Below are positions 26,701 to 33,231 of a stretch of 64,000 nt of DNA, one piece after another. The DNA is from Agapanthus africanus (taxonomy: Eukaryota > Streptophyta > Magnoliopsida > Asparagales > Amaryllidaceae), in assembly GCA_030015575.1 (NCBI GenBank), contig CM057337.1, positions 334,500,583 to 334,564,582 on the forward strand. The letters are read 5' to 3'. Every line of letters begins with the position of its first letter. Position 1 is the first letter of the stretch. The position numbers and the translations under genes are program-made. The notes under the pieces were generated by a model, which saw nothing but the letters and a program-made list of their open reading frames with translations, was not told the DNA's origin and searched no databases.

Positions 26701-29700
26701 AACAGGGGTAGGAGCAGGAGAAGAGAATTTGCTCTCTATCGCTTCAAGCTTAATCGTTATTGCAGCCATTTCAGCTTTCATCGCAATAGAGACGTCAAGT
26801 TGGTGAATTCCTACCCTAGACTGACCGGTAGAAGTAGAGGTAGAAGAAGAAGAAGTCGGTCTGGTGCTCTCCCATTGTAGCGTTTGCTCCGCAAGGTCGT
26901 CAAAGAACTGCCACGCTTCCTCGTCAGATTTCGATAGGAAGTGGCCCTGACAGATGGTTTCCAACAACTGCTTCGTTGCTGGGTTCAGACCCTCGTATAA
27001 GGTTTGGCAGAGTTGCCATTTCTCTATACCGTGGTGAGGACACTGAACAAGAAGGTCTTTGTACCGGTCAAAGCACTTCCAGAAGGGTTCAGAAGGAAGC
27101 TGAGAGAATTGGTTGATTTCATTGCGAATCCTTACGGTTTTATGATTCGGATAGAACTTTTTGAGAAACGCTTTAACAAACTCGTCCCAGCTGGTTATTG
27201 AGTGGGAAGCGGTGCTATACAGCCATTTTTCAGCAAGATCGCATAAAGTGAACGGAATGACCCGTAGACGTATAGCATCGTCCGACAGCTGAGTGGTTTT
27301 CATCATGGCACAGACATTTTGAAATTTGTTGATGAAGATATAGGCATCTTCAGATTCAAGCCCATGAAATCGTGGAAGCATGTTGATGAAGTGGGGCTTA
27401 ATTTCAAAGTTGTCCCCATTGGCCGGTGGAGGAGAAAGGCAGGTGGGGAGTGCAGAACGGGTAGGATAGAAACGATCCTGGAGCGCAATTCGCGGCGGCG
27501 CTACAACAGGCGGGTGTGGTGGGTTATTGGTCTCCGTAGGAGGTGGAGCCAATCCAGGGGTGGTCAAAGAGATGTTCGGATTAAATCCTGACATCGCGGA
27601 AGAAGAGGTCGGTGAAAGTGAAGGTGAAGGCGTAGATGTATGAACAGAATTCCGGTCAACGTCGGAGTTGGCCGGCAAAGGAAGGGGTGAAAGAGGAGTG
27701 GACGGAGTATCGACGTCTGAGTCGATCGCGTAGTCGGTAGCGACTAACGTAACGCGGACTAGACGGACGCTAGTGTCCCGAGTCCAAGCGGACATACACT
27801 AAACGAGTTTAGTATAGTCAAAGCGGAGAAGGTGAGGGTAAGAAAACGTCAATGGAGAAAGGCGATGGGTGGTGGGTGAAAAATGGATTTTGGCGACAAA
27901 GGGCAAGTTTTTATAAAAGTTTTTTATTTTTTTATTTTTTTATTTTTTTTAGAAAGAGCTTTACAGAAATATGTACGGACTTACGGCTTTAAGCAATCAC
28001 AAACAAGATATGCACAATCACACCTAAATCTAGGGTCACCTAGGTCTGCTAGATCTGCTCCAGAACTTGATTGTCGAAGCAAAACTGTGTCGAGAAACGG
28101 GCTTAAAAATACACTGATCACGAGGCCAGGTAAGTGCAGAGATAAGGGGAGGTTTTCCAACGCTTTCGCGAAGTTCCTTAATTAAATAACCCTTTCTCTT
28201 TTGGCGGTTGCGCCGTTAACACTTTCCTAGACACCCCGTAAACAATATACAGTTAAGCGAGGTTCTAAACACGGTTTAACTTCTCCTAATGAGCGCGAAG
28301 TCCTTAGGGCTGAAGTCTAGTATTTTTTAATTACAATGGACAATGCATATGCTCTTTGTGATTTTTGGGGTCCTGGGAAGGGTGATGAAATCCCCACCCA
28401 ATCTGAATTGGTTTCAAGCCCCTTAAGTCCGTATTAGGAAATGCAAAGCAGTAACAAATCAACTGCAAACAATTTTTATTTTTAGCGCGGCGCAAAGAAT
28501 CCTGCACAAGAACAGTTTATTGGAAGGGGGAGAAGAGTTTGCGCAAAGAAGGCTGCAGAAAACACAGTTTATTGGAGTTCAGAGGAGTGGGGAGGAGAAC
28601 AGAGACTTACCCAGAGATTTTGGGGCCCTGAAGCCACCAAGTGGCCGCGGATCCGCGGCCTAAGCTTCCTTATGCCGCGGTTCCGCGGCTATATGGTGGG
28701 ATTGGGCTTCTAAAATTTTTGGGAGTGTTCTGTTTGGTGTCCTCTGCTTGTCTGGATGTGCTGAATTTTGACTTGCTTACTGTATCTGCTCCAGATTTTT
28801 ACAGTAGACCGTTTGCTTCGTTTTGATCCGTCGCGGTGTAGCCGCGAAATGTGGGTCTATCTTCCCACGTCTTTGGCACTGAACTTGAACTCCGTATTAT
28901 CCAACGTCTTTGGCGCTGATCTTGAACTTCGTATTTTCCTGCACACTTGCACAAAAGCTAATCAAAAATAACAAGATTTTTTTACAAAGTATATATTTTT
29001 TTTGTCGGTTATATTCACAAGTTAACCCGAAATTACACAAGAAAATAAACTACCGTCTCTCCGGCAACGGCGCCATTTGATTTTTAGGGATTCTGCGTGT
29101 TCAAGTTTTAGTTAAATGCCGCAATCAAGACGGTTTCGCTCGTAGCTAGCCGGTTGAGTACGGGTCGTCCGCAGGGAGATGGGAATCTTTTTCTATGTGC
29201 TTTAACGAGTTAAGTCCAGTTTTCCAGATTTTGTTGTGATTAATTAAGTGGTAAAATGATATGTAAAGAGAGCTTGTTAGGGTTAGGATTAGGTTAGTTT
29301 GAGTTAGGAGTCTCCCACATCTTTCGTTGCCCCTCTTAATATCGGTGTTACGGTAATCGGCAACAACGGGGATTAGCACGACTAGGAAGGAACTTGCGAG
29401 TATAAGCTAGGCTTTCCAACGCATAAGTTCTTCCTTTTGGTGCTTGTCCGTCCGTTCTTGGCTCTTAGCCATAACCTCCGGTTAATTCAACCACAACCGG
29501 TCTCACTACGGAATCACCGCTATCATGTAGGATAGGGTGCCGTAAGGAGCGGATTGTGGTTCAATTAACGGGAGTCGAATTAAGTTGTTGGGCAAGAAAA
29601 GAGTGAGAGATTTCCTTCTCTCAAACTTCCCTTATCCTACCCTAACAAGTATGAAACTACTCACACATCATAATGAAAGAAAACAAAACAAAAGAGGAAG

Positions 29701-32700
29701 ATAGAAAGAAGAGATTAGAAGAGAACAACTAGCTATTTGCGACCTCACCTTAGCAAGGATCAAGCGTAAGCATCATGGTTGTTTTAATGATAAAGGAAAA
29801 GAGAAAAGAAAGAAACAACAAGAAATAACAACTAGTTAACAAATTAAAATTACAAGCAATTATAAAAGAACAAGACAAGATATAATAGCAAAAGAGTCTT
29901 CTTTATTCATCATTCTTCACTCACAAAGCTCACTACAAGTTTTAATGGAGAAGAGATGAGAAGAGGAAGAAGAAACACAACTAAACCTAGAAAAGAAAAT
30001 ACAAGATTATGGACCCTTTCCTTCACAAAGTTCTGGGCTATTTATAGGCTGAAAAGTGAAAACCTAGGGCAACCACCAGAACACAACTGAAAAGACCAAT
30101 CTACCCCTGAAATTTCATCTTCTGAGGAGGCCGTACGGCCGCGGATCCGCGGCCTAAGCATGCTTAGGCCGCGGTTCCGCGGCCATAGTAGGGAGTTAGG
30201 TCACCCAATTTGGTGACATTTCCTGGTTTTGTGTGCCCATTAGTCTGGTACATGATTTTTCTCAGAATTGCTTCACGATTTTTCCAGAATTTCTGTTGAG
30301 GGAAAGGTGGACTTTTTGTCAAGATTTTCTTGAGCTCCGCGTAGATTTCTTGGATCTTGTGCTGCCATTGAGCCTTGTGCATGAAAACGACATTGATTTG
30401 ACATTTTGTCTTCTTAAACTGGTATCTGGCAACATACGGATGAAGAGCGGAGACCGTGTTTTCTCAGTGGTTGGCAGGAACCCGGATTTTGTCGTGTTTT
30501 CCATGAATTTCACCGTTTTAGAACCGAGAACCTGTATCCTGCAATTGACTAGCAAACACGGCTCAAGAGTATCTACCGATAAGCAATGTGATAAAAATTG
30601 GGCGGTATAAAAATGCAAAAATCCGATATGAACAATGGTCAGGCCGCAATTTGCGGCCAAAAGGTTTATTTTGGCGGCCAGGTGAGGGAGTTGGGGGCTC
30701 AGGTTTCAGGGGTAGCTTCTAACTCATTAGTCTCATTAGTTATGACCGTGATGCCAGATTTCTTAGGGACTGCATGAATATGACTTACCCATTGGCTATC
30801 AGAGATTGGGTAAATGATACCACTGTCAAGGCATTTGACGATTTCTTTCTTTACTGCCTCCTTCATGACGGGATTTAAGCGTCTTTGTGGTTTTCGGGTT
30901 GGCTTAGCTTCATCCATCAAATGTATATGATGTTCAACAATCAAGAGACTAATCCGTTTGATGTCAGCCATTGTCCACCCAAATGCTTGCCGATTAGATC
31001 TCAAGACCATCAAAAGAGCGTTCTCTTGCTCTAAGGCTAGAGAAGCAGACTAAAAATGAAACCATGGTAATAAATACGAACAAATATTACAAAATGGAAT
31101 GTAGCATGTCATGATACATAAACATTGTTTAATACATAATTAGTAAAATACTAATCAAGTTTAGCATAAACTTATAGGTAAATAATTGCGTAATAATTTA
31201 TAAAAGCTCAAATCTGATAAACGCTTTCATAACTAATACTTTATTTTAATATCCAATACTTTCCAAAATATAGGTATATAATTATACCATTCCATTAAAA
31301 CTAATTTCCATACTTTTATAATATTCATAAAATTTATTATTTTATTATTTAAATTCCAAAAATAATAATTTATATTTATGAAATGTTACACTTGGATCAA
31401 GATCGGCAGCGATTATAACTATGCCTTTAACTTGAGGCTTGGGGTATTAACCATCAACCCCTACCTACTTGGATCATCACATAGTATAAGGGTGCTGACA
31501 CCAATGTTATAAAAGATGCTCACCTTGACACATTGCCCAGGGCCGATGTAAGCAAGTCATGCAGCCCCTATGATCTGTTTTGAGACTCACTTCCAAACAT
31601 TTGTACTTCAATTGGTAAGCTTAGAATACACGAGTGGTGATATGCAAGGCATGGAGCAAGGCGACTGTGTTCGACACTAGCATGTTGAGTAACATCTCTT
31701 TGTTTTGCAGGCTGAAGTTCATGGATTCCAGCATGATGGTAGTTTGCAGCTACAAGCAAGAAGTCAAAAATATGGAAAGGTAGTTATATATAAATTTTTC
31801 ATTCATACTTTTTAAAGTATCTTGAAGTTGACATTTCTGAGAGACTACTTGAGTTTATAAAAATTTATATTACGTTGTTATGGAATTCCCATTCTTAGTA
31901 ATTACCAGAGGCGCCATTCAAATTGCTGCCTATACATTCATGTTTTTCCACCAAAATCTTGTCGAATATGTCCCTATTTGGCACTGATAAGACAGGAAGA
32001 TACACATTAGATATTTTGAAGTCGCTTTTGACACCATATTTCTTAGAACTGCGACATCTAACAGCATTGATACACATGGCCTGTTCTTCTTAGGTTCCTG
32101 CAAATATATCCCCTCTAGAGTGCTTATAACTACAATTTTTTGAAATATGGACTCTTGGAGCTATTGGAATTGCATGCTTTTCAAAATTGTAAATGATGGA
32201 AACTGAGTTTGTTATTTCATTTTGGGGACTCTGTTATGTTTGAGTGAACCTGGCTTGTGACACATTCAAATTCTAATTGGTTGAATTCATACCATCAAAA
32301 TTCTTTCCAAAAGCTATGGCCCCTTCCTCTTAGTATGTCATACTCCTTGTCTAGTCTATAGTTGTTTTTTGGAGCGTTCAGTGAGGGATCGAACTTGATC
32401 GAGATTCCATTTACATGGCCTGATTTTATACCAAGAAAACTTAGGGAAAAAGTGGCCTGATCTTATACCCAGATTTTTTTTATAAAAAAATATGGTTGGA
32501 TTTTATGCAAAGTTAAATAAGAAATCTCCTAGTAAAAACAAGAATATCCCCATCCAACATTGATTACAAGATATAAATGTCACTAGAATGTCAAGATATT
32601 GAATTTTTATCAGCAAAAAGCACTAGTTAAATTACTAGAAAAAGGAAAAGTTATTACTCACCACATTAGATGTGGGAGAGCAGGTAGGATTATTAATATT

Positions 32701-33153
32701 ATTTATTATATAACCTGCATATAATGTTTTTATTTTCTTGCGCAGTTGGAAAGGGGTCAATTGCTTTCAGTTCCATCGTACCTAGTGAAACGACACAAAC
32801 ATTATTTCCACCATCTCGAGAACTATGGCGTCGATCTCATTCTCGGGTGCAATGGTTTTATCTGGGTCGGCGAGCATGCAGAAGCCAAAGTAAATGACAT
32901 GGTTGAAGACGAGGTCAAAACACAAGAAGAAATTTCCGCACCTTCAGAAATAAGGCAGAACATATGTAGAATTGCCAATTCGATTCGTTTGCTCTATGCC
33001 TTGGGCTTCACTCTTTCTGCAGAAGTTATTGTTGAGACAGCCAAAGCAAGTGTTTCTTCTAATGTTGCTGCAAAAGACATGCTAGGAGCAGAGTTTTGCG
33101 TTCAAATAGCAGAACGAGAAGTCCAAAGACGTCTCTCGAAGAGGAAAAGCTAA
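5642..33153 (+). CDS. RRP4: Exosome complex cap subunit RRP4, six 3' exons (5' end absent)
   Basis: Spliced product: exons 5642-5743, 5870-5915, 10963-11052, 12190-12252, 31711-31779 and 32746-33153 join in frame to about 258 residues ending at TAA. RRP4 is one of the three S1/KH cap proteins (with RRP40 and CSL4) that sit on the nine-subunit RNA exosome ring and guide RNA into it for 3'-5' processing and decay in nucleus and cytoplasm. Visible signatures: [74 protein letters not shown], and the RRP4-type KH motif [10 protein letters not shown]. Plant RRP4 proteins are about 320 residues, so some 50-60 N-terminal residues are missing from this window. All internal junctions show GT donors and AG acceptors. 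The introns measure 126, 5047, 1137, 19458 and 966 bp, and the two giant ones are transposon-filled. No frame-breaking change was seen. Confidence 0.92.
5870..5915 (+). CDS. RRP4: RRP4 exon (second visible)
   Basis: A 46-bp micro-exon with acceptor TCCTGTCAG and donor GAG/GTCTCT. One base completes the split arginine codon, then [15 protein letters not shown], the first strands of the S1 fold. The intron after it was enlarged by the Copia element. Confidence 0.92.
6182..6494 (+). repeat. 5' LTR of intronic Copia element
   Basis: It matches 10583-10899 from TATTAACCGAAT to CTAAATCTTTTTA with scattered substitutions. Inside are imperfect repeats of a unit containing CCATAGATAGCAA and CTCCAATCAAGA, and a TATA-like CTATATATAG near 6352. 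Confidence 0.85.
6495..6506 (+). other. Copia primer binding site (decayed)
   Basis: TGGTATTAGAAC directly after the 5' LTR differs by two bases from the usual plant initiator-methionine tRNA site TGGTATCAGAGC. Confidence 0.75.
6561..7338 (+). pseudogene. Copia gag remnant
   Basis: An ATG at 6561 opens [20 protein letters not shown] and runs to a TAA near 6681. The Gag core then continues in another frame: [40 protein letters not shown] and [19 protein letters not shown], the usual helices of Copia Gag (UBN2/retrotran_gag type). After a stop at 7336 a zinc-knuckle-like [16 protein letters not shown] follows near 7379, with the last cysteine lost. At least one nonsense change and one frameshift inactivate it. 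Confidence 0.8.
7370..10588 (+). pseudogene. Copia pol remnant (PR-INT-RT-RNase H)
   Basis: Domains in order, in shifting frames: protease [14 protein letters not shown] near 7530; GAG-pre-integrase [14 protein letters not shown] near 7926 and [14 protein letters not shown] near 8020; integrase core [10 protein letters not shown] near 8095 and [14 protein letters not shown] near 8290; RT fragments including [20 protein letters not shown] near 9515 and the catalytic [12 protein letters not shown] near 9710; RNase [21 protein letters not shown] near 10035, [18 protein letters not shown] near 10280 and [12 protein letters not shown] near 10420. This is the Copia order (integrase before RT). Many stops and frameshifts are present. 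Confidence 0.85.
10574..10582 (+). other. Copia polypurine tract
   Basis: GCGGGGGAG directly before the 3' LTR is the expected primer site for plus-strand DNA synthesis. Confidence 0.7.
10583..10899 (+). repeat. 3' LTR of intronic Copia element
   Basis: Direct repeat of 6182-6494 with scattered base differences, which with the decayed coding region indicates an old insertion. Confidence 0.85.
10963..11052 (+). CDS. RRP4: RRP4 exon (third visible)
   Basis: Acceptor TCTTTTAAAG, donor CAG/GTATCA, 30 complete codons. It encodes [20 protein letters not shown] and [10 protein letters not shown], the core of the RRP4 S1 region. It lies only 63 bp after the right Copia LTR, so the intron's branch point and polypyrimidine tract must lie in this short remnant or in the LTR. 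Confidence 0.92.
11053..12189 (+). other. RRP4: RRP4 intron, no gene seen
   Basis: AT-rich intron with GT at 11053 and AG at 12188-12189. I see no coding motif, LTR or terminal inverted repeat. The 84-codon frame at 10935-11189 is read-through of the exon. Confidence 0.7.
12190..12252 (+). CDS. RRP4: RRP4 exon (fourth visible)
   Basis: Acceptor TTGCTAG, donor TGT/GTAAGT (a strong consensus donor), 21 codons: [20 protein letters not shown] then C. Plant relatives as I recall them read ENDVVC here, so this copy appears one valine codon shorter while remaining in frame. The strong donor may help define this exon against the 19.5-kb intron that follows. Confidence 0.9.
12420..13240. repeat. Possible degenerate non-autonomous DNA transposon
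   Basis: Between GTGTTCTAAATATCGGGATC at the left and ATATAGATTTTCTAATGAGT at the right, the ends are weakly inverted, and both flanks are rich in ATATCG/CGATAT words. No transposase is visible. Boundaries and class are uncertain. Confidence 0.3.
13297..13860. repeat. hAT-like 5' end and CGGTT/AACCG-rich tract
   Basis: Starts with CAGGGGTGAGCATGGG, a common hAT-type terminal sequence, followed by many copies of CGGTTCGGTT or its complement. The matching right terminus was not found, so this is at best a truncated element. Confidence 0.3.
14500..15110. repeat. ATATCGTA/TACGATAT-rich repeat region
   Basis: Both flanks are dense in GATATG, CATATC and TACGATATG words in inverted arrangement around a less AT-rich centre (14640-14940). 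This is consistent with a foldback or Mutator-like non-autonomous element. The 108-codon minus-strand frame inside has no recognisable motif. Confidence 0.3.
15562..16187. mobile_element. Non-autonomous hAT-type element (626 bp)
   Basis: Bounded by a perfect 8-bp target-site duplication GTAATGGA (15554-15561 and 16188-16195). The ends are CAAGGGTGGAGC at the left and, in reverse complement, CAGAGGCGGAGCCAGG at the right: short imperfect inverted repeats beginning CA and sharing GG..GGAGC. An 8-bp duplication with such ends is typical of hAT elements. The interior is AT-rich with no transposase, so it would need an autonomous relative in trans. It lies in the 19.5-kb RRP4 intron. Confidence 0.8.
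16196..17285. other. RRP4 intron with SINE-like segment
   Basis: AT-rich intronic DNA. Around 16755-16850 is AACAACAACTGAGC, then ATCCCAAGCATATGGGGTCG and AGTATATGAACC. This resembles the widespread plant repeat related to Au-type SINE 3' regions (GGGGTCGGCTATATGAATCC-like) in antisense form. I cannot define its ends. No gene is visible in the rest. Confidence 0.4.
17286..20381 (-). repeat. Tekay/Del-like solo LTR, left segment
   Basis: Begins TGTCACGACTCGG at 17286, like the complete LTR at 56773 (TGTCACGACCCGAA), and has the same internal landmarks (GTGGCACAACGGGGGTGAGTTG near 17950, AACCGAGAAAAC near 18510, GCATGGCAATTA near 18846). It stops where the Athila-like element entered and continues at 30640. 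The whole LTR (17286-31390 minus the insert) is flanked by a perfect 5-bp duplication CTTGG at 17281-17285 and 31391-31395. With no internal region, that marks it as a solo LTR. Minus orientation. Confidence 0.82.
19305..19505. repeat. Three-copy tandem repeat, about 70 bp, inside the LTR
   Basis: CACGTACGGTATAAT recurs at 19311 and 19382 and, as CTCTTACGATATAAT, at 19452. Each copy is followed by a segment like TATGGCATTCTCGAGTCAAG. The spacing of 70-71 bp shows a short tandem array within U3-R sequence. Confidence 0.7.
21349..21356 (-). promoter_or_regulatory. TATA box, Athila element 1 LTR (3' copy)
   Basis: The minus strand reads AGCCTATAAATAGCCC. The identical site in the 5' LTR at 30046-30039 is the one that would drive element transcription. 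Confidence 0.6.
21446..21493. repeat. 48-bp near-perfect palindrome in Athila U3
   Basis: Three palindromes interlock: GGCCGCGGATCCGCGGCC (21446-21463), CCTAAGCATGCTTAGG (21462-21477) and GGCCGCGGTTCCGCGGCC (21476-21493). The whole folds on itself with two mismatches. The same array is at 30137-30184 in the other LTR. Confidence 0.95.
21882..25271 (-). CDS. Athila-like Pol polyprotein (RT, RNase H, integrase)
   Basis: Open frame of 1129 codons; the ATG at 25271 is unlikely to be the natural start because the frame continues the polyprotein after a shift. Residue positions approximate: RT at 200-480 with [35 protein letters not shown] and catalytic [11 protein letters not shown]; RNase H at 550-660 with [17 protein letters not shown] and [12 protein letters not shown]; integrase zinc region [10 protein letters not shown] and CKTCSRCQH near 760-790; integrase core [30 protein letters not shown] and [14 protein letters not shown] near 815-930; a C-terminal domain ending near [10 protein letters not shown]. 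It copies element RNA into DNA and inserts it. The frame ends inside the 3' LTR. All key acidic residues seem present. Confidence 0.93.
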   Translation of the reverse strand: MILGRPFLATSNAVINCRNGSMNLSFGNMTIELNIFRLGNQPAAPNAHILDVCSIQEITPEECEFEEFLFHHDNLDATSAFLFESAAVSAPDNDYECFTFSNDLSRAQPEFESFEFPNELPEPSDSVAYTRFEPLLESFEFETFAPILPSIVSPPTLELKPLPSHLKYAYLGENETLPVIISASLAPEQEKALLAVLHSNRQAFGWSMADIKGISPLIVEHHIHLMDDAKPAWDPQRRLNPVMKEAVKKEIVKCLDSGIIYPISDSQWVSPIHVVPKKSGITVITNEANELIPTRTQTGWRVCIDYRKLNAATRKDHFPLPFIDQMLERLAGHEYYCFLDGYSGYNQIPIAEKDQDKTTFTCPFGTFAYRRMPFGLCNAPATFQRCMMGIFSDMVEKFLEIFMDDFSIFGDSFNECLLHLDAVLTRCKDKNLTLNWEKCHFMVREGIVLGHIISQNGIEVDKAKIEVISNLPPPRCVRDIRAFLGHAGFYRRFIKDFSKIARPLTLLLAKDTPFDFNSSCVTAFESLKSSLTSAPVLSSPDWTHPFEIMCDASDFAIGAVLGQHIDKMPHVIYYASRTLNDAQLNYTTTEKEFLAVVFALEKFRPYLIGSPVIVYTDHSALRHLFAKKDAKSRLIRWILLLQEFDLVIKDKRGCENVVADHLSRLPSSPSLPIPINDVFPDELLTVSCEPWFADIVNYLAAGLLPTEWSSQDRLRFLSQVKHFYWDEPYLFKYCPDQIIRRCVPDEEFKSVLSFCHDQACGGHFGPRKTAEKILQCGFYWPQLFKDAHDYCKTCSRCQHMGRISRRNEMPLQPILVVEIFDVLGIDFMGPFPSSFGNLYILLAVDYVSKWVEAVPSRTNDNKVVVRFLKENIFSRFGHPRAIISDNGSHFCNKTFETLMRKYSINHKLSTPYHPQTCGQAEVSNRQIKQILEKTVSKNRKDWSLKLTDALWAIRTAYKTDLGMSPYRLVYGKACHLPVKIEHRAFWAIKELNLSLEDAGSHRKLQLNELSELRNEAYDNAVVVKNRTKVFHDKHLLRKTFVPGQQVLLYDTRLHFHPGKLRSRWKGPYFVRNVYPHGAVDLENPKDGSFFKVNGHRLKPYLSAEPTEELLFISDFCIFIPPNFYHIAYR
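21944..21954 (-). other. Athila element 1 polypurine tract
   Basis: The minus strand reads AGAGGAGCTCC immediately before the 3' LTR, the expected plus-strand primer. It lies within the pol reading frame. Confidence 0.65.
25291..27795 (-). CDS. Athila-like Gag plus protease
   Basis: Open frame of 834 codons starting [17 protein letters not shown]. Gag core at about 130-320 with [40 protein letters not shown] and [20 protein letters not shown]; zinc knuckle [15 protein letters not shown] near 375; a Gln/Asn/Pro-rich segment to about 480; a Ser-rich stretch near 610; the protease near 760-830 with [20 protein letters not shown], whose DLGAS replaces the common D-S/T-G, as is usual in Athila elements. 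Gag packages element RNA and protease matures the polyproteins. The frame stops just after [10 protein letters not shown] because of a 2-bp deletion relative to the homologous frame at 44750. Confidence 0.92.
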   Translation of the reverse strand: MSAWTRDTSVRLVRVTLVATDYAIDSDVDTPSTPLSPLPLPANSDVDRNSVHTSTPSPSLSPTSSSAMSGFNPNISLTTPGLAPPPTETNNPPHPPVVAPPRIALQDRFYPTRSALPTCLSPPPANGDNFEIKPHFINMLPRFHGLESEDAYIFINKFQNVCAMMKTTQLSDDAIRLRVIPFTLCDLAEKWLYSTASHSITSWDEFVKAFLKKFYPNHKTVRIRNEINQFSQLPSEPFWKCFDRYKDLLVQCPHHGIEKWQLCQTLYEGLNPATKQLLETICQGHFLSKSDEEAWQFFDDLAEQTLQWESTRPTSSSSTSTSTGQSRVGIHQLDVSIAMKAEMAAITIKLEAIESKFSSPAPTPVLPLRTICACCSDPSHLTEKCPYNPPLQGQDQVNAAFQQRPRNDPYSSTYNPGWRNHPNFAWNQNQNQYQGNNFQRAPPPQQQAQQQTQFQQPFQPQPFQNQTNNFAPNNSFPPNNFVPSNNDKVSSLERSLEAFVKQSTQSTANIQSSIQSLVQHTAAHGQSIKTIEAQIAQLNAALSEREKGKLPSQPLPNPGHPHNAHVALEQQNHNVSAVTTLRSGRMLQNNIGKRINDDTPAAAASSSSSSSSSSSEPILRSSQGSPSSSSALNGPTSHSTKTPVLGSVPTPESPPPALDSTNFQNVPFPNRLRSTKQNPQMEKILELFKQVNINIPLLDAVQQVPSYAKILKDLCTKKRKSQVPKKVFLASAVSDALTQSLPQKRKDPGCPTISITIGDKNINRALFDLGASVNLLPYSVYEQLGVGELKPKHCTLQMADRSITHPRGELEDVLIKVGDFLFPVDFIVLDTACS
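27796..29058 (-). other. Leader (5' UTR) of Athila element 1
   Basis: About 1.26 kb between gag start and primer binding site without a convincing gene. It holds poly-T/A runs near 27920-27950 and a further palindrome pair at 28643-28690, beginning GGCCGCGGATCCGCGGCC (28643-28660). Confidence 0.75.
29059..29075 (-). other. Primer binding site, tRNA-Asp type
   Basis: The minus strand reads TGGCGCCGTTGCCGGAG, two bases from the LTR end. TGGCGCCGTTGCCGGGGA is the tRNA-Asp type site of Athila elements. Confidence 0.85.
29078..30634 (-). repeat. 5' LTR of Athila-like element 1
   Basis: Near-identical direct repeat of 20382-21943, including TATA box (30046-30039) and 48-bp palindrome (30137-30184). 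One difference is at the terminus (TGATTTTTAGGG here, TGATTGTTAGGG in the other copy). Confidence 0.92.
30640..31390 (-). repeat. Tekay/Del-like solo LTR, right segment
   Basis: Continuation of the LTR begun at 17286. Its first part contains GGCCGCAATTTGCGGCC (30642-30658), a 17-bp palindrome also present as GGCCGCAATTTGCGGTC at 59084 in the complete LTR, followed in both by GGCGGCC and a G-rich GGTGAGGGAG/GGTAGGGAGG tract. It ends ATGTTACA at 31390, next to the second copy of the CTTGG duplication. It contains an unrelated Athila pol fragment (30720-31048). Confidence 0.8.
30720..31048 (-). pseudogene. Athila RT fragment embedded in the LTR
   Basis: The minus strand encodes [56 protein letters not shown] and [11 protein letters not shown], the segment just N-terminal to the RT palm. 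It is clearly closer to the plus-strand Athila copy at 45285-45605 than to the adjacent element 1, and has no LTR or duplication of its own. It is a 330-bp pol scrap joined to LTR sequence on both sides, with no catalytic residues. Confidence 0.85.
31396..31710 (+). other. RRP4: RRP4 intron before the fifth visible exon
   Basis: Ordinary intron sequence from the end of the CTTGG duplication to acceptor TTTTGCAG. No gene or repeat recognised. Confidence 0.6.
31711..31779 (+). CDS. RRP4: RRP4 exon (fifth visible)
   Basis: Acceptor TTGTTTTGCAG with a good polypyrimidine tract, donor AAG/GTAGTT, 23 codons: [20 protein letters not shown] then YGK, the C-terminal half of the S1 domain. It lies 19.5 kb from its upstream partner exon because of nested insertions between 17286 and 31390. 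Confidence 0.92.
32746..33153 (+). CDS. RRP4: RRP4 terminal exon with KH domain
   Basis: Acceptor TTCTTGCGCAG, then 135 codons and TAA. It starts [20 protein letters not shown], the S1-KH linker, followed by the KH region with [20 protein letters not shown] (the conserved G-x-N-G-F-I-W of RRP4 proteins). An acidic, lysine-rich stretch and the C-terminal helices follow ([20 protein letters not shown], then [20 protein letters not shown]). The end SKRKS is basic, as in plant homologues. A partial duplicate of this exon's last part follows the stop. Confidence 0.93.
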   Translation: MERGQLLSVPSYLVKRHKHYFHHLENYGVDLILGCNGFIWVGEHAEAKVNDMVEDEVKTQEEISAPSEIRQNICRIANSIRLLYALGFTLSAEVIVETAKASVSSNVAAKDMLGAEFCVQIAEREVQRRLSKRKS

Positions 33154-33231
33154 TAGACGTATCTCGAAGTGCAAAAGATATGCTAGGGGTTTGAAGTCCA
33201 AAGACGTCTCGCAAAGAGGAAAAGCTAATAG
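33071..33231 (+). repeat. Partial tandem duplication of the RRP4 3' end
   Basis: Segment 33071-33156 (CAAAAGACATGCTAGG ... AAAGCTAATAG) is repeated at 33172-33231 (CAAAAGATATGCTAGG, then GAAGTCCAAAGACGTCTC ... AAAGCTAATAG). The second copy lacks about 25 bp. The used stop codon lies at the end of the first copy, so the second lies in the 3' UTR. Confidence 0.85.

Larger units (their letters stand above)
20382..30634 (-). mobile_element. Athila-like Ty3/Gypsy retrotransposon, nearly intact
   Basis: Complete minus-strand element: 5' LTR 30634-29078, primer binding site 29075-29059, leader, gag plus protease frame 27795-25291, pol frame 25271-21882, polypurine tract, 3' LTR 21943-20382. A perfect target-site duplication ATGGT lies at 20377-20381 and 30635-30639. 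The two LTRs are nearly identical (roughly fifteen differences by eye over about 1.56 kb), so the insertion is recent. It lies inside the older solo LTR. The only obvious coding defect is a 2-bp frameshift between the two long frames. There is no env-like frame after pol. Confidence 0.93.

Noticed and set aside
26404-26880. 158-codon plus-strand frame opposite gag
   Set aside because: Antisense shadow of the Athila Gag frame; leucine/arginine-rich without motif.
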